This document shows positions 23,848-33,220 of a stretch of 33,248 nucleotides of DNA, piece by piece (within the stretch, counting starts at the first letter, position 1; every line of letters begins with the position of its first letter). The position numbers were made by a program, and so were the translations under genes. This DNA is from Mesorhizobium sp. (GTDB lineage: Bacteria > Pseudomonadota > Alphaproteobacteria > Rhizobiales > Rhizobiaceae). The stretch spans positions 38,923-72,170 of the forward strand of contig SAQE01000029.1 in the NCBI GenBank assembly GCA_004020545.1, read 5' to 3'. The notes under the pieces were generated by a model that worked only from the letters and a program-made list of their open reading frames with translations, searched no databases and had not been told where the DNA came from.

Positions 23848-25509
23848 ATGGCGGGACTGGCACGGAGCGTCGCTGCGGCGATCCTCCTTTTGTCGATGAC
23901 CACCTTTGGCTTTGCCGCCAACAAGGTCATCATCGTTCTCGATGCATCGGGCTCCATGTGGGCCCAGATCGACGGCAAACCGAAGCTCGAGATCGCGCGC
24001 GAATCGCTGCGCACGGTGCTGCAGTCGGTGCCGGCCGACGACGAGATCGGCTTCATGGCTTACGGCCATCGCACCAAGGGCAGCTGCGATGACATCGAGC
24101 TGATCGTGCCGCCGCAGGCGGGTTCGGCAAGCGCGATTTCGGCTGCCGCCGACAGCATGAAATTCCTCGGCAAGACGCCGCTGACGGCCGCGGTCAAGCA
24201 GGCGGCGGAAGCGCTCAAATACACCGAGGACAAGGCCACCGTCGTCCTCATCACCGATGGGCTCGAGACCTGCGGCGGCGATCCGTGCGCACTCGGCAAG
24301 GAGCTGAAGGAAACCGGCGTCGACTTCACCGCCGACGTGGTCGGCTTCGGCCTGACCGCCGACGAAGGCAAGCAGATCGCCTGCCTCGCCGACAACACCG
24401 GCGGCAAATACATCCAGGCCTCCGACGAGAAGGCGCTGCAGGAAGCGCTGGTCGAGACCGTTGCGGCGCCGGCCCCCGCGCCTGAGCCCGCTCCGGCTCC
24501 CGCACCGACGCCTGCGCCCGAACCCGCCAAGCCTGAATTCAATTTCATGCCGAGCGTGGTGATGGCCGAGGGCGGCGATCCGATCACCGACAGCAATGCC
24601 TGGGAGATTTATAAGGCCGCGGCCGACGGCACGCGTGGCGATCAGGTCATGACCGAGTATGGCGAGCTGAAGACCAATCTCGAGCCGGGCGACTACATCG
24701 TCGTCGGCCGCGACGACGAGGCAAGGAGCGAGCAGAAGCTCAAGGTCGAGGCCGGTCAGCTCTACAAGCCGCTGTTCACGCTGAACGGCGGCACTCTGGT
24801 CATTCACCCGCATGCGAGCCAGGGCTCGGAGATCAGCGGCGAGGCGCGTGTCGACTTCGCCTATCCGGGTGGCACCACCACCCACTATGGCGACGCCAAG
24901 GCCACCGTGCCCGCCGGCGAGCAGAAGGTGACGGTGCAGATCGGCGCCGGCACGGTGACCGAGACCGTCCAGCTTGCCGCCGGACAGACCGTCGAGAAAG
25001 ACGTCGTCGTCGGCGTCGGCCACGCTGCGCTCAACGCCTACTACACCGCCGGCGGCGACAAGGCCGACAATTCCGGCATCGGCTTCGAGATCGTCAAGGC
25101 GAAGAAGAAGATCGACGGCTCGCGCGAGAGCGTCGAGCACTCCTATGGCGCGGACAGCAAGTTCTGGCTGCCGCCGGACGACTATGTCGCGCTCACCACG
25201 CTCGACCTCGCAGTCGTCGAGCAGCCTTTCAGCATCAAGGCCGGCGACAACCAGGAAATCAAGGTCACGCTCGACGCCGGCGTTCTGGCGATGTCGGCGC
25301 CTGGCGCCTATTCAATCGAGGTTTTCTCGTCGAAGAAGGATATCGAAGGCAAGCGCAAGTCGCTTGGGTTGACCTATGGCGATAGCTGGCAGCAGACGAT
25401 CCCCGCCGGCGACTATGTCGTGGTGCGCCACGCCTCCGATCAGGGCCAGGACAAGGAAATGCCGGTGACGATCAAGGCCGGCGAGCGGACCGAGATCACC
25501 GTTCAGTAG
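23848..25509 (+). CDS. Exported von Willebrand factor A domain protein with repetitive C-terminal region
   Basis: The product has 553 residues with a signal peptide (residues 1-23), so it should be periplasmic or exported. The VWA domain (about 26-205) has a complete metal-ion site: DASGSM (Asp32, Ser34, Ser36), Thr113 and Asp137 in LITDGLE. A Pro/Ala/Glu linker (207-228) leads to about 320 residues containing recurring units with GDY(I/V)VV-type strands and AGQ/AGD turns (for example [34 protein letters not shown]), suggesting several small beta-sandwich domains. Such an architecture suggests metal-dependent protein or surface binding. ATG 23848 follows CAGGAGA; an upstream frame to 23782 is less likely. 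A strong terminator follows. The exact role is unknown. Confidence 0.85.
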   Translation: MAGLARSVAAAILLLSMTTFGFAANKVIIVLDASGSMWAQIDGKPKLEIARESLRTVLQSVPADDEIGFMAYGHRTKGSCDDIELIVPPQAGSASAISAAADSMKFLGKTPLTAAVKQAAEALKYTEDKATVVLITDGLETCGGDPCALGKELKETGVDFTADVVGFGLTADEGKQIACLADNTGGKYIQASDEKALQEALVETVAAPAPAPEPAPAPAPTPAPEPAKPEFNFMPSVVMAEGGDPITDSNAWEIYKAAADGTRGDQVMTEYGELKTNLEPGDYIVVGRDDEARSEQKLKVEAGQLYKPLFTLNGGTLVIHPHASQGSEISGEARVDFAYPGGTTTHYGDAKATVPAGEQKVTVQIGAGTVTETVQLAAGQTVEKDVVVGVGHAALNAYYTAGGDKADNSGIGFEIVKAKKKIDGSRESVEHSYGADSKFWLPPDDYVALTTLDLAVVEQPFSIKAGDNQEIKVTLDAGVLAMSAPGAYSIEVFSSKKDIEGKRKSLGLTYGDSWQQTIPAGDYVVVRHASDQGQDKEMPVTIKAGERTEITVQ

Positions 25510-25531
25510 GGCATTGCAGCCTGAACAGACG

Positions 25532-25560
25532 AAAAGGGCGGCCACGTGCCGCCCTTTTTC
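25532..25560. terminator. Bidirectional Rho-independent terminator
   Basis: An 11-bp stem (AAAAGGGCGGC at 25532-25542, GCCGCCCTTTT at 25548-25558) with a 5-nt loop is followed by T's on both strands. It ends the VWA gene on the plus strand and the zwf-pgl-edd operon on the minus strand. Confidence 0.88.
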
Positions 25561-25582
25561 TTTGGATAATCCCTGAGCAAGG

Positions 25583-27406
25583 TCAGGCGTTTGCGAAGGC
25601 GGCGGCGCCGTGGTCGGCGCGGCCGACCAGTTGCCGGAAGCCGGCAAACAGCTCGCGTCCGAAGCCGAACTCGTTGCCGATGAGATCGGCTTCGGCCGTG
25701 CGGCGCAGCGCGAACTCCGTCCCCGGCACCAGCACCTCCAGCGTGCCGGCATCGGCGTCGAGGCGGATGATGTCGCCGTCGTAGATCCTGGCGATCGGTC
25801 CGTCCTCCACCGCCTCCGGCGTCACATGGATCGCCGCCGGCACCTTGCCGGAGGCGCCCGACATGCGTCCGTCGGTCACCAGCGCGACGCGCTGGCCGCG
25901 GTCCTGCAGGATGCCGAGCACGGTGGTCAGCTTGTGCAGCTCCGGCATGCCGTTGGCCTTCGGACCCTGGAAGCGGATGACGGCGACGAAGTCGCCGGTG
26001 AGCTGGCCGGCCTTGAAGGCGTCGTTCAGGCCCTGCTGGCTGTCGAACACCTTGGCCGGCGCCTCGATGACACGCCGCTCGGGCTTGACCGCCGAGGTCT
26101 TGATGACCGCATGGCCGAGATTGCCGGCAAGCACCTTCAGTCCGCCGGTCGGCTGGAACGCTTTCTTGAAAGGCGCGAGCACCTTTTCGTCACCGCTCTC
26201 CAGCGGTGCCGCTTCACGCAGCACGCTGCCGTCGGCGCCGAGCCTGGCTTCGACCGCATAGGGCCGCAGGCCTTCGCCCCAGACCGTCTGCACGTCCTCA
26301 TGCAGGATGCCTTCGTCGAGCAGCTCTCGGATGAGGAAGCCGAGCCCGCCGGCGGCGTGAAAGTGGTTCACGTCGGCGAGCCCGTTCGGATAGACCCGCG
26401 CCAACAGCGGCACGGCTTCCGACAGATCGGAAATGTCCTGCCAGGTCAGCGAAATGCCGGCCGCGGCCGCCATCGCGATCAGGTGGATGGTGTGGTTGGT
26501 CGAGCCGCCGGTGGCGTGCAGGCCGACCACGCCGTTGACGATCGAGCGCTCGTCGATCATGCGCCCGACCGGTGTATAGGCATTGCCGAGCGCGGTGATC
26601 GCCAGCGCGCGCTTGGCCGCTTCCCTGGTCAGCGCGTCGCGCAGCGGCGTGCCCGGATTGACGAAGGAGGCGCCGGGCGTGTGCAGGCCCATGATCTCCA
26701 TCAGCATCTGGTTGGAATTGGCGGTGCCGTAGAAGGTGCAGGTGCCCGGCCCGTGATAGGATTTGGACTCCGCCTCGAGCAGCTCGGCGCGGCCCGCCTT
26801 GCCCTCGGCATAGAGCTGCCGGATCTTGGCCTTCTCGTCGTTCGGTAGGCCCGACGTCATCGGTCCGGCCGGGATGAAGACAGCCGGCAGGTGCCCGAAG
26901 GTGAGCGCCGCGATCACCAACCCCGGCACGATCTTGTCGCAGACGCCGAGGAAGACGGCTGCGTCGAACATGTTGTGCGACAGGCCGATCGCGGCCGCCA
27001 TGGCGATCACGTCGCGTGAGAACAGCGACAGTTCCATGCCTGGCTGGCCTTGCGTGACGCCGTCGCACATCGCCGGCACGCCGCCGGCGACCTGGGCGAT
27101 GCCGCCGGCCTCGCGCGCCGCTTCCTTGATCAGCGCCGGAAACGTCTCGAACGGCTGATGCGCCGACAGCATGTCGTTGTAGGAGGTGATGATGCCGAGG
27201 TTCGGCACGCGGTCGCCGCCGAGCGCGGCCTTCTCCGACGGGCTGCAAACGGCAAAGCCATGCGCGAGGTTGCCGCAGGACAGCACCGCCCGGTTGGCTG
27301 TGCTGCCGGATGCTTCGGCGATGCGGCCGAGATAGGCTTCGCGGCCGGCTTTCGAGCGTTGGCGGATGCGTTCCGTGATGGCTTCGATGTCGCGTCTGGC
27401 TGTCAT
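25583..27406 (-). CDS. edd: Phosphogluconate dehydratase (Entner-Doudoroff pathway)
   Basis: The product has 607 residues, the usual length. It dehydrates 6-phosphogluconate to 2-keto-3-deoxy-6-phosphogluconate in the cytosol. It belongs to the IlvD/Edd family: the [4Fe-4S] ligand region is visible in [18 protein letters not shown] and [11 protein letters not shown], the third cysteine in [13 protein letters not shown], and the C-terminal family signature in [16 protein letters not shown]. Length and the sugar-acid-type motifs, plus its position behind zwf and pgl, favour Edd over IlvD. ATG 27406 follows AAAGGA. It is the last gene of the operon, 63 nt after pgl, and ends at the terminator. 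No eda is present in the window. Confidence 0.96.
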   Translation of the reverse strand: MTARRDIEAITERIRQRSKAGREAYLGRIAEASGSTANRAVLSCGNLAHGFAVCSPSEKAALGGDRVPNLGIITSYNDMLSAHQPFETFPALIKEAAREAGGIAQVAGGVPAMCDGVTQGQPGMELSLFSRDVIAMAAAIGLSHNMFDAAVFLGVCDKIVPGLVIAALTFGHLPAVFIPAGPMTSGLPNDEKAKIRQLYAEGKAGRAELLEAESKSYHGPGTCTFYGTANSNQMLMEIMGLHTPGASFVNPGTPLRDALTREAAKRALAITALGNAYTPVGRMIDERSIVNGVVGLHATGGSTNHTIHLIAMAAAAGISLTWQDISDLSEAVPLLARVYPNGLADVNHFHAAGGLGFLIRELLDEGILHEDVQTVWGEGLRPYAVEARLGADGSVLREAAPLESGDEKVLAPFKKAFQPTGGLKVLAGNLGHAVIKTSAVKPERRVIEAPAKVFDSQQGLNDAFKAGQLTGDFVAVIRFQGPKANGMPELHKLTTVLGILQDRGQRVALVTDGRMSGASGKVPAAIHVTPEAVEDGPIARIYDGDIIRLDADAGTLEVLVPGTEFALRRTAEADLIGNEFGFGRELFAGFRQLVGRADHGAAAFANA

Positions 27407-27469
27407 GGCTGGTCCTTTCGAGCTCCGGAAAACGTCCTCCCACAGCCTCCGGGGCGTTCCTTCGTGAAA

Positions 27470-28186
27470 TCAGGGTGCCCAGAACACCTCTACCGCTATC
27501 GGCGATGCTTCGAGCACTTTGCGGATGGGCTTCTTCGCGCCCGCTCCCATCGCGCCGTCGAAAGCGGTGCGCTTGTCCTCGCCCTCGATGTGGAGCGCGA
27601 TGAAGCCGGCGGCAACGATCCGCGCCATCGACAGCGTCAGCCGCGGCTCGCCGCCGCTTGGCGCGTGCACCGGCAGCACGATACGCCGCGAGGAGGGGTC
27701 GAGCAATTCAGCGAGATTGCCGGCATCGGGAAAGAACGAGGCCGTGTGGCCGTCGCCGCCCATGCCGAGCACCACGACGTCGAGCGGCCAGGGCAACTCG
27801 TCAAGCATTCCGTTGTCCAGTGTCGCCGCATCTTCGATGCTTGCCGCCTGATGGTAGAGCGGCACGAAGCGCGCGGCGGCAGCCTTGTTCTGAAGCAGGT
27901 TGGCCGCCACCAGCCCGGCATTCGATCGCGGCGAGGCGGGCGGCACGAAGCGCTCGTCGACCAGCGTCACCGTGACCTTGTCCCAGGCAATCGGTATGGC
28001 GGAGAGCGCTGCGAGGAACTTCGCCGGCGTCGTCCCGCCGGATACTGCGAGCAGCGCCGTGCCGCGCTCGTCGATTGCTTTGGTCAAGCGGGCGGCGACG
28101 TTGCCCGCAAGTGCGGCCGCCAGTTGTTGGCGGTCGGCAAAGCCGTTCCAGGCGTAGACGGCGCCGCTTAGTTGCTCTCGTGCCAT
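27470..28186 (-). CDS. pgl: 6-phosphogluconolactonase
   Basis: The product has 238 residues, typical of the DevB/Pgl type. It hydrolyses 6-phosphogluconolactone to 6-phosphogluconate, between Zwf and Edd. Motifs visible are LLAVSGGTTPAKFLAAL, VTLVDERFVPPASPRSNAGL and VVLGMGGDGHTASFFPDA, which form the phosphosugar and catalytic pocket. Its ATG at 28186 lies inside the end of zwf (19-nt overlap), so translation is probably coupled. Confidence 0.95.
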   Translation of the reverse strand: MAREQLSGAVYAWNGFADRQQLAAALAGNVAARLTKAIDERGTALLAVSGGTTPAKFLAALSAIPIAWDKVTVTLVDERFVPPASPRSNAGLVAANLLQNKAAAARFVPLYHQAASIEDAATLDNGMLDELPWPLDVVVLGMGGDGHTASFFPDAGNLAELLDPSSRRIVLPVHAPSGGEPRLTLSMARIVAAGFIALHIEGEDKRTAFDGAMGAGAKKPIRKVLEASPIAVEVFWAP

Positions 28187-29637
28187 GTCCGTCCGTCACG
28201 TTCGATGAGCGCGATGGAGGCCGAAGGTCCCCAGGTGCCGGCCGTATAGCCCTGCGCTTCCTGCCTGGCGCTTTCCCAGGCGTTTTGGATCGGGTCGATC
28301 CACTTCCACGCCGCCTCGACCTCGTCGCGGCGCATGAACAGCGTCTGGTTGCCGCGCACCACATCCATGATCAGCCGCTCATAGGCATCCGGCGCCCGGC
28401 CCTGGAACGACTGCGCGAAGCTCATGTCCAGCGAGATCTGGCGCAGCCGCATGCCGCCCGGCCCCGGATCCTTGATCATGATATACTGCTTGACGCCTTC
28501 GTCCGGCTGCAGGCGGATGACCAGCTGGTTGGGGAAGATCGGACCGGCGCTGTCGCCGAAGATGGAATAGGGGATCGGCTTGAACTCGATGACGATCTCC
28601 GAAACGCGGGTCGCCAGCCGCTTGCCGGTCCTGAGATAGAAGGGAACGCCAGCCCAGCGCCAGTTGCCGATCTCGGCCTTCACGGCGACGAAAGTCTCGG
28701 TGTTGCTGTCCTTGCCGAGCTCCTCGACATAGCCTTTGACGGGCCCTCCGGCGGAAGCGCCGGCACGATACTGGCCGCGCACGGTTTGCTTCGGCGCATC
28801 GTTGCCGTTGATGCGCTTGAGCGCCCTCAGCACCTTCAGCTTCTCGTCGCGTACCGCGTCCGCGTCCATCGACGACGGCGTTTCCATGGCGACCAGGCAA
28901 AGCAGTTGCAGGATGTGGTTCTGCACCATGTCGCGCAGCGCGCCGGCCTTGTCGTAGTAGGTGACGCGGTCCTCGAGACCCACGGTCTCGGCCACCGTGA
29001 TCTGCACATGGTCGATATGGGCGGAATTCCACAACGGCTCGTAGAGCGCATTGGCAAAGCGCAGCGCCATCAGGTTCTGCACCGTTTCCTTGCCGAGATA
29101 GTGATCGATGCGGAAGATCTGGCTTTCGTGGAAATCATCGCCCACCGCGTCGTTGAGCGCCCGCGCGGAGGTGAGATCCCGCCCGATCGGCTTCTCCAGC
29201 ACGATGCGCGAGTTCGGCGTGATCAGCTTATACTCTTTGAGCTGGTGCGAGATGTCGCCGAACAGCGCCGGCGCCACCGCCAGATAGAAGGCGCGGATGC
29301 GGTCGCTGTCGCCGATCGCCTTCTTGAGCTTGTCGAAGCCGGCGCCCGTGGTCGCATCGGCCGAGACGTAGGAAAGGCGCGCTACAAAGGTCTCAAGCTC
29401 CTTGGCGTCGACGTCGGCCTGCTTCACGTGCTCGGAAATCGCCTTCCTGGCGAAGGCCTGAAACTCGGCGTCGGTCATTTTCGCGCGCGATGTACCGATG
29501 ATGCGCGTCGGCTCGGAGAATTGCCGGCCGCGCTGGCGGTGATAGAGCGAGGGCAGAAGCTTGCGCTCCGACAGGTCGCCGGTGCCGCCGAAGATGACGA
29601 AGTCGAAAGGGTCGACGGGGATGATCTGGCTGGTCAT
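28168..29637 (-). CDS. zwf: Glucose-6-phosphate 1-dehydrogenase
   Basis: The product has 489 residues from ATG 29637, the standard length. It oxidises glucose 6-phosphate to 6-phosphogluconolactone with NAD(P)+. The coenzyme site is FVIFGGTGDLSERKLLPSLY (GGTGDLS about 17-23), the substrate/active-site motif is RIDHYLGKETVQNL, and VLEKPIGRD is also conserved. The upstream extension to 29712 is outside the family's usual start. It is the first gene of the zwf-pgl-edd operon; a 12-bp palindrome lies 53-64 bp upstream and could be a repressor site. Confidence 0.97.
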   Translation of the reverse strand: MTSQIIPVDPFDFVIFGGTGDLSERKLLPSLYHRQRGRQFSEPTRIIGTSRAKMTDAEFQAFARKAISEHVKQADVDAKELETFVARLSYVSADATTGAGFDKLKKAIGDSDRIRAFYLAVAPALFGDISHQLKEYKLITPNSRIVLEKPIGRDLTSARALNDAVGDDFHESQIFRIDHYLGKETVQNLMALRFANALYEPLWNSAHIDHVQITVAETVGLEDRVTYYDKAGALRDMVQNHILQLLCLVAMETPSSMDADAVRDEKLKVLRALKRINGNDAPKQTVRGQYRAGASAGGPVKGYVEELGKDSNTETFVAVKAEIGNWRWAGVPFYLRTGKRLATRVSEIVIEFKPIPYSIFGDSAGPIFPNQLVIRLQPDEGVKQYIMIKDPGPGGMRLRQISLDMSFAQSFQGRAPDAYERLIMDVVRGNQTLFMRRDEVEAAWKWIDPIQNAWESARQEAQGYTAGTWGPSASIALIERDGRTWHESN

Positions 29638-29689
29638 GGTCAGTCCGATGTGATGCCGGTCGCCGGTAGCGGGGCTGATATATTCTAAT

Positions 29690-29701
29690 CGATTTAAATC
29701 G
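29690..29701. promoter_or_regulatory. 12-bp palindrome in the zwf promoter region, candidate repressor operator
   Basis: CGATTTAAATCG is a perfect palindrome 53 bp upstream of zwf. On the minus strand it lies between a TTGGCA and a TAGAAT-like hexamer, the right place for a repressor to block transcription. Entner-Doudoroff operons are often controlled by HexR/RpiR-type sugar-phosphate repressors; the assignment here is inference. Confidence 0.4.
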
Positions 29702-29871
29702 TCCAGTGCCAAGGTGTCACATCAAGGGCCAATCGCAGGGGGATCGATTGGGTCTGCGTGTACCCTTGACACTGGCGCTGCCGGGAGGCTTGTCGGCAAA
29801 GCGACGTCTTCCGGCAGCGTTCGCGACTGCAACATAGAACGTGAATGTGACGAAAGCTAAGGGAGAAAATC

Positions 29872-30693
29872 ATGAGTGCGACATCTGTCGCGCCATCGAC
29901 AGGCTCCCGGTGCAAATTAGGGACGATCTCGATGAGCGGGAAAACGATGCGTCTGGAAAACAAGGTTGCCATCATCACCGGCGCGGCGTCCGGCTTCGGC
30001 GAGGGCATGGCCAGGCGTTTCGCTGAAGAGGGCGCGCGCGTCGTCGTTGCCGACCTCAACGCCAAGGGGGCCGAGCGCGTCGCGGGAGAAATCGGCGACA
30101 ACGCGATCTGGACCCAGACCGACGTCTCGCTGCGCTCCGAATTCGACGAGATGGTCTATGCCGCCAAGAGCGCCTTCGGCCGCATCGATATCATGATCAA
30201 CAATGCCGGTTACACCCATCGCAATGGCGACATGCTGGGCGTCGACGAGGAAACCTTCGACCTGATCACCGCGATCAACATGAAGGCGATCTATCATGCG
30301 GCACTTGCCGTGGTGCCGATCATGGATCGGCAGGGCGGCGGCGTCATCCTGACCACGGCCTCGACCGCCGGCATCAGGCCGCGGCCGGGCCTTACCTGGT
30401 ACAACGCCTCCAAGGGTTGGGCGATCACCGCCACCAAGTCGATGGCGGTCGAGCTCGCACCGAAAAACATCCGCGTCAATTGCCTCTGCCCGGTTGCCGG
30501 CGAAACCGGCATGCTGGAGAAGTTCATGGGCGCCGACACGCCGGAGATCCGCGAAAAATTCCGCGCCTCGATTCCGCTCGGCCGGCTCTCGACGCCGCTC
30601 GACATCGCCAATGCGGCGCTGTGGCTGGCCTCGGATGAAGCCGCCTTCATCACCGGCGTGGCGCTGGAGGTGGATGGCGGGCGCTGCATCTGA
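29872..30693 (+). CDS. Short-chain dehydrogenase/reductase (SDR), glucose 1-dehydrogenase-like
   Basis: The product has 273 residues from ATG 29872. It is a classical SDR: TGAASGFG cofactor motif, VVADLN with an acidic residue favouring NAD(H), NNAG, catalytic Ser in TTASTAG, and YNASKG (Tyr-x-x-x-Lys). PVAGETGML follows, and the C-terminus ends in the common GVALEVDGGRCI. It reduces or oxidises an unknown alcohol/carbonyl in the cytosol. The ribosome site AAGGGAG supports 29872, but family members normally begin close to MRLENKVAIITGA, which would be ATG 29947, so the first 25 residues may be an extension or untranslated. It diverges from zwf, sharing a 234-bp control region. A TTGACA lies at 29766. 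Confidence 0.88.
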   Translation: MSATSVAPSTGSRCKLGTISMSGKTMRLENKVAIITGAASGFGEGMARRFAEEGARVVVADLNAKGAERVAGEIGDNAIWTQTDVSLRSEFDEMVYAAKSAFGRIDIMINNAGYTHRNGDMLGVDEETFDLITAINMKAIYHAALAVVPIMDRQGGGVILTTASTAGIRPRPGLTWYNASKGWAITATKSMAVELAPKNIRVNCLCPVAGETGMLEKFMGADTPEIREKFRASIPLGRLSTPLDIANAALWLASDEAAFITGVALEVDGGRCI

Positions 30694-30711
30694 GCGGCCG
30701 CTCCGGCGCGA

Positions 30712-30729
30712 AAACGGCTTGGCCCGTTT
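30712..30729. terminator. Possible small hairpin between converging genes
   Basis: AAACGG (30712-30717) pairs with CCGTTT (30724-30729) around a 6-nt loop in the 71-bp gap between the SDR and SH3 genes. The stem is short and no clear U-tract follows; a terminator role is only possible. Confidence 0.25.
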
Positions 30730-30764
30730 ACGGCGTTTGCGGCTGGCTCGGCCGAGGAAACGGA

Positions 30765-31670
30765 TCAGGCGCCGGTCTTGACGTAGGTCTTGTAGACCCA
30801 GCCGTGCTTGCCGTTATAGACGATCTCGCACCATTTCTTGCAGCCCATCACCTGCACCGACGCCTTGGCCGGCACCGTGACGATGGCGGATGCGCCCTTC
30901 TTCGGGCCGCTGCGCATGGTGACTGGCCTCAGGATGCGTCCATTGGCGCCAGCGCTGACCTGCTGAGGTTTCGGCTTGTCCTGAGCCGCGTCCTCGGTTG
31001 CCGCCGGCTGAGCCTCCGGAGCCTGCGGCTTTGCTTCTGCTATGGCCGCGGTCTGGGCGCCATCCATCTTGTCGTCCGGCTTTTTCGCATCCGCCGACTG
31101 GCCAGCCGCCGGAGCGGGAGCCGCGACCTCGGACAAGGCGGTCGAAGCATCATCTTCTGACGCGGATTCGGCGAAGGCCGCAACGGCTGGCTTGTCGTCC
31201 TGCGTTGCCGGCTTCTCCGCGGCTTGCGCGGATGAGGCCGGCGGAGCTTCTGCCGCATCGGACGCGCCCGCCGCATCCGGGGCAGTCCAGCGCGGGCTGT
31301 TCGATGCCAGCGCCGGGATGGCGGCTTTGCGCGTGGCGGCGACAGGCGAAACCGCGTCGGCCTTGGGCGCGGCTTGCGGCGCGGCGGCGACACTGACAGC
31401 GCTCGCCGCGGCCGGAGCGATCTTCGTCGTCTTGACCGGAATCGCGGGCACGGCCTGCTCCGCGCTTGCGATCGCCTGCCGTTCATTGGCTGGCAGGGCC
31501 AGCCAAAGCGCCACCGCAGCCACGCCGAGCAGCGCCGCGGTACCGACAGCCGCTATCACCAGATGCGCGTTCGACTGCAGACCCTGCCAGAAGGACGGCC
31601 GCATGTCATAGCCGAACTGTACTGCAAAGCGCCGTCGTTCCGGCGCGCCGAAACTGAAGGGCTCATACAC
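30765..31670 (-). CDS. Membrane-anchored SH3 domain protein with Ala/Pro-rich linker
   Basis: The product has 301 residues. A short cytoplasmic N-terminus is followed by one membrane segment (about 37-59, VIAAVGTAALLGVAAVALWLAL), a long low-complexity Ala/Pro/Asp/Glu linker (about 60-235) and a C-terminal bacterial SH3 (SH3_3) domain: LRPVTMRSGPKKGASAIVTVPA, VQVMGCKKWCEIVYNGKHGWVYKTYV. The Cys/Trp-Cys pair is usual for this domain in rhizobia. Bacterial SH3 domains generally sit in the periplasm and bind peptidoglycan or peptides. The start is GTG 31670, directly after an in-frame TAA, so the gene cannot begin earlier; ATG 31604 is an alternative. No catalytic domain is present. Confidence 0.8.
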   Translation of the reverse strand: MYEPFSFGAPERRRFAVQFGYDMRPSFWQGLQSNAHLVIAAVGTAALLGVAAVALWLALPANERQAIASAEQAVPAIPVKTTKIAPAAASAVSVAAAPQAAPKADAVSPVAATRKAAIPALASNSPRWTAPDAAGASDAAEAPPASSAQAAEKPATQDDKPAVAAFAESASEDDASTALSEVAAPAPAAGQSADAKKPDDKMDGAQTAAIAEAKPQAPEAQPAATEDAAQDKPKPQQVSAGANGRILRPVTMRSGPKKGASAIVTVPAKASVQVMGCKKWCEIVYNGKHGWVYKTYVKTGA

Positions 31671-31933
31671 TTAGACCACCTCCAACAACCGGGCCGACGT
31701 TCTTTCGATCTTGCCGCAAACAGTTCGCGGCTGATCGGCGTCGGTCCCGAAATTTCAGCGGGCAGGCCCGCACAAATCCCCGTTTTATCGCCCAGAATTA
31801 GCATCTCTTCCCGGCGATTGTGGCATGAGTGCGCCTTTTTGTGAAATTTCCTGCATTTGTTAAGGATTCTGCAACATGCTGCGGGCGAAGCGCTCTCCAT
31901 CGAATCAAGCACTTCCACCGGGATGCTCGACCC
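31671..31933. promoter_or_regulatory. Spacer upstream of the SH3 gene
   Basis: The 263-bp gap lies upstream of the SH3 gene and downstream of the oxidoreductase gene, both on the minus strand. It probably holds the SH3-gene promoter; the part at 31780-31875 is comparatively AT-rich. I see no gene and no clear hairpin terminator in it. Confidence 0.4.
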
Positions 31934-33220
31934 TCAAATCCGGTCGCGTAACGCGAACCAGTTGAGCGCCAGGAACAGCAGCGGCGCGCGAAAACGACGG
32001 CCCCCGGGGAAAGCGGGGATCTTCAGATCCTCGATCAGTTTCAGCCTGTCGCGGTTGCCGGCGACCGTCTCTGCGTAAAGTTTGCCGAAGAAGTTCGACA
32101 ACATGACGCCGTGTCCGGAATAGCCGCCTACGGAAATCACGTTCGGCATAACCTCGCGCACGAAGGGTTTTCTCGGCATGGTGATGCCGACATAGCCGCC
32201 CCAGCCATGGGTGATCTCGACATCCTTGAGCGCCGGATAGAGCTCGGCGATCTGCCGGCGGATGTGGATATGGATGTCCTTCGGATCGTTGACGGCATAG
32301 ACCTCGCGGCCGCCGAAAAGCAGTCGCCCATCCTTCGATTTGCGGAAGTAGCGCACGACGAAACGGGAATCGTCCACGGACTCGCCGCCTGGCAGCACCT
32401 TGGATGCGGCGCCAAGCGGCACGGTTGCGCCGATGAAGGAGCCGATCGGCATGATGTGGGCGGCGCTGACAGGCTCGAGATTGCCGCCATAGGCATTGAC
32501 CGCGATCAGGCACTTCTCGGCCGTGATCGTGCCGCTGGGGGTAGTCACCCTCACCTTGCCGCCGGTGGCAGCAATGCCGGTCGAGGGCGTCCGCTCGAAC
32601 AGATGCGCGCCGGCCGCGGCAGCCACCTTTGCCGTGCCGATTGCCAGCTTCAGCGGGTGGATATGCCCCGTCCCGGTGTCGCGCGTGCCGCCGAAATAAC
32701 GCGTCGAGCCCAGCCGCTCCGCCGTTTCCGCGGCGTCCATGAAACTGATACGCGCATAGCCGAAGCGGCTGGCCATGATCTCGGCATGGGCCCTGTAGTC
32801 GTCGACATAGCGCCGCTTATGCGCCACCGACAATTGGCCCGGCATGTAGTCGATCTCGATCCGGTTGGCTGCCGCGAAGTCCAGCAGATGCGTCTTGGCC
32901 TCTTCCGCGAGATCGAACAGCGTCTTGGCTCGGGAGAAGCCGTATTCGGCCTCCAGTTCCTCAGCCCAGGCGCGCTGGCCGGTGCCGAGCTGGCCGCCAT
33001 TGCGCCCCGACGCGCCATCGCCGAAGCGGTGCGCCTCGATCAGCACCACATTCGTGCCCGCCTTGGCCAGATGCGCCGCCGCCGAAAGTCCCGTAAAGCC
33101 GCCGCCGATGATGACGACATCGCAGGTCCGATCGCCGTCAAGCGCCGGATATTCGGGACGCGGCCCGACAGTGTCCTCATACCAGGAACGGCCGGGGGAG
33201 ATGGGGGATTGGTAGGGCAT
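31934..33220 (-). CDS. FAD-dependent amine oxidase-like protein (DAO family, PuuB/OrdL-like)
   Basis: The product has 428 residues, the normal length. The FAD-binding Rossmann motif is at about 35-50 (VVIIGGGFTGLSAAAHLAKAG), with VLIEA closing the beta-alpha-beta unit, then the conserved GASGRNGGQLGTG loop. Later motifs are TGHIHPLKLAIG, LLFGGREVYAV and GGYSGHGVMLSNFFGKLYAE, which binds FAD near the C-terminus. This layout is that of gamma-glutamylputrescine oxidase and related D-amino-acid-oxidase-like flavoproteins that oxidise a secondary or primary amine in the cytosol. The substrate cannot be fixed: no putrescine-pathway neighbours are in the window. ATG 33220 is the start; the gene is complete, 28 bp from the right edge. 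Confidence 0.88.
   Translation of the reverse strand: MPYQSPISPGRSWYEDTVGPRPEYPALDGDRTCDVVIIGGGFTGLSAAAHLAKAGTNVVLIEAHRFGDGASGRNGGQLGTGQRAWAEELEAEYGFSRAKTLFDLAEEAKTHLLDFAAANRIEIDYMPGQLSVAHKRRYVDDYRAHAEIMASRFGYARISFMDAAETAERLGSTRYFGGTRDTGTGHIHPLKLAIGTAKVAAAAGAHLFERTPSTGIAATGGKVRVTTPSGTITAEKCLIAVNAYGGNLEPVSAAHIMPIGSFIGATVPLGAASKVLPGGESVDDSRFVVRYFRKSKDGRLLFGGREVYAVNDPKDIHIHIRRQIAELYPALKDVEITHGWGGYVGITMPRKPFVREVMPNVISVGGYSGHGVMLSNFFGKLYAETVAGNRDRLKLIEDLKIPAFPGGRRFRAPLLFLALNWFALRDRI

Noticed and set aside
25583-27406. Annotation as dihydroxy-acid dehydratase (IlvD)
   Set aside because: Same superfamily, but length, motifs and position behind zwf and pgl support Edd.
28075-29688. Open frame of more than 500 codons opposite pgl and zwf
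   Set aside because: Mirror frame of two unmistakable enzymes; no family features of its own.
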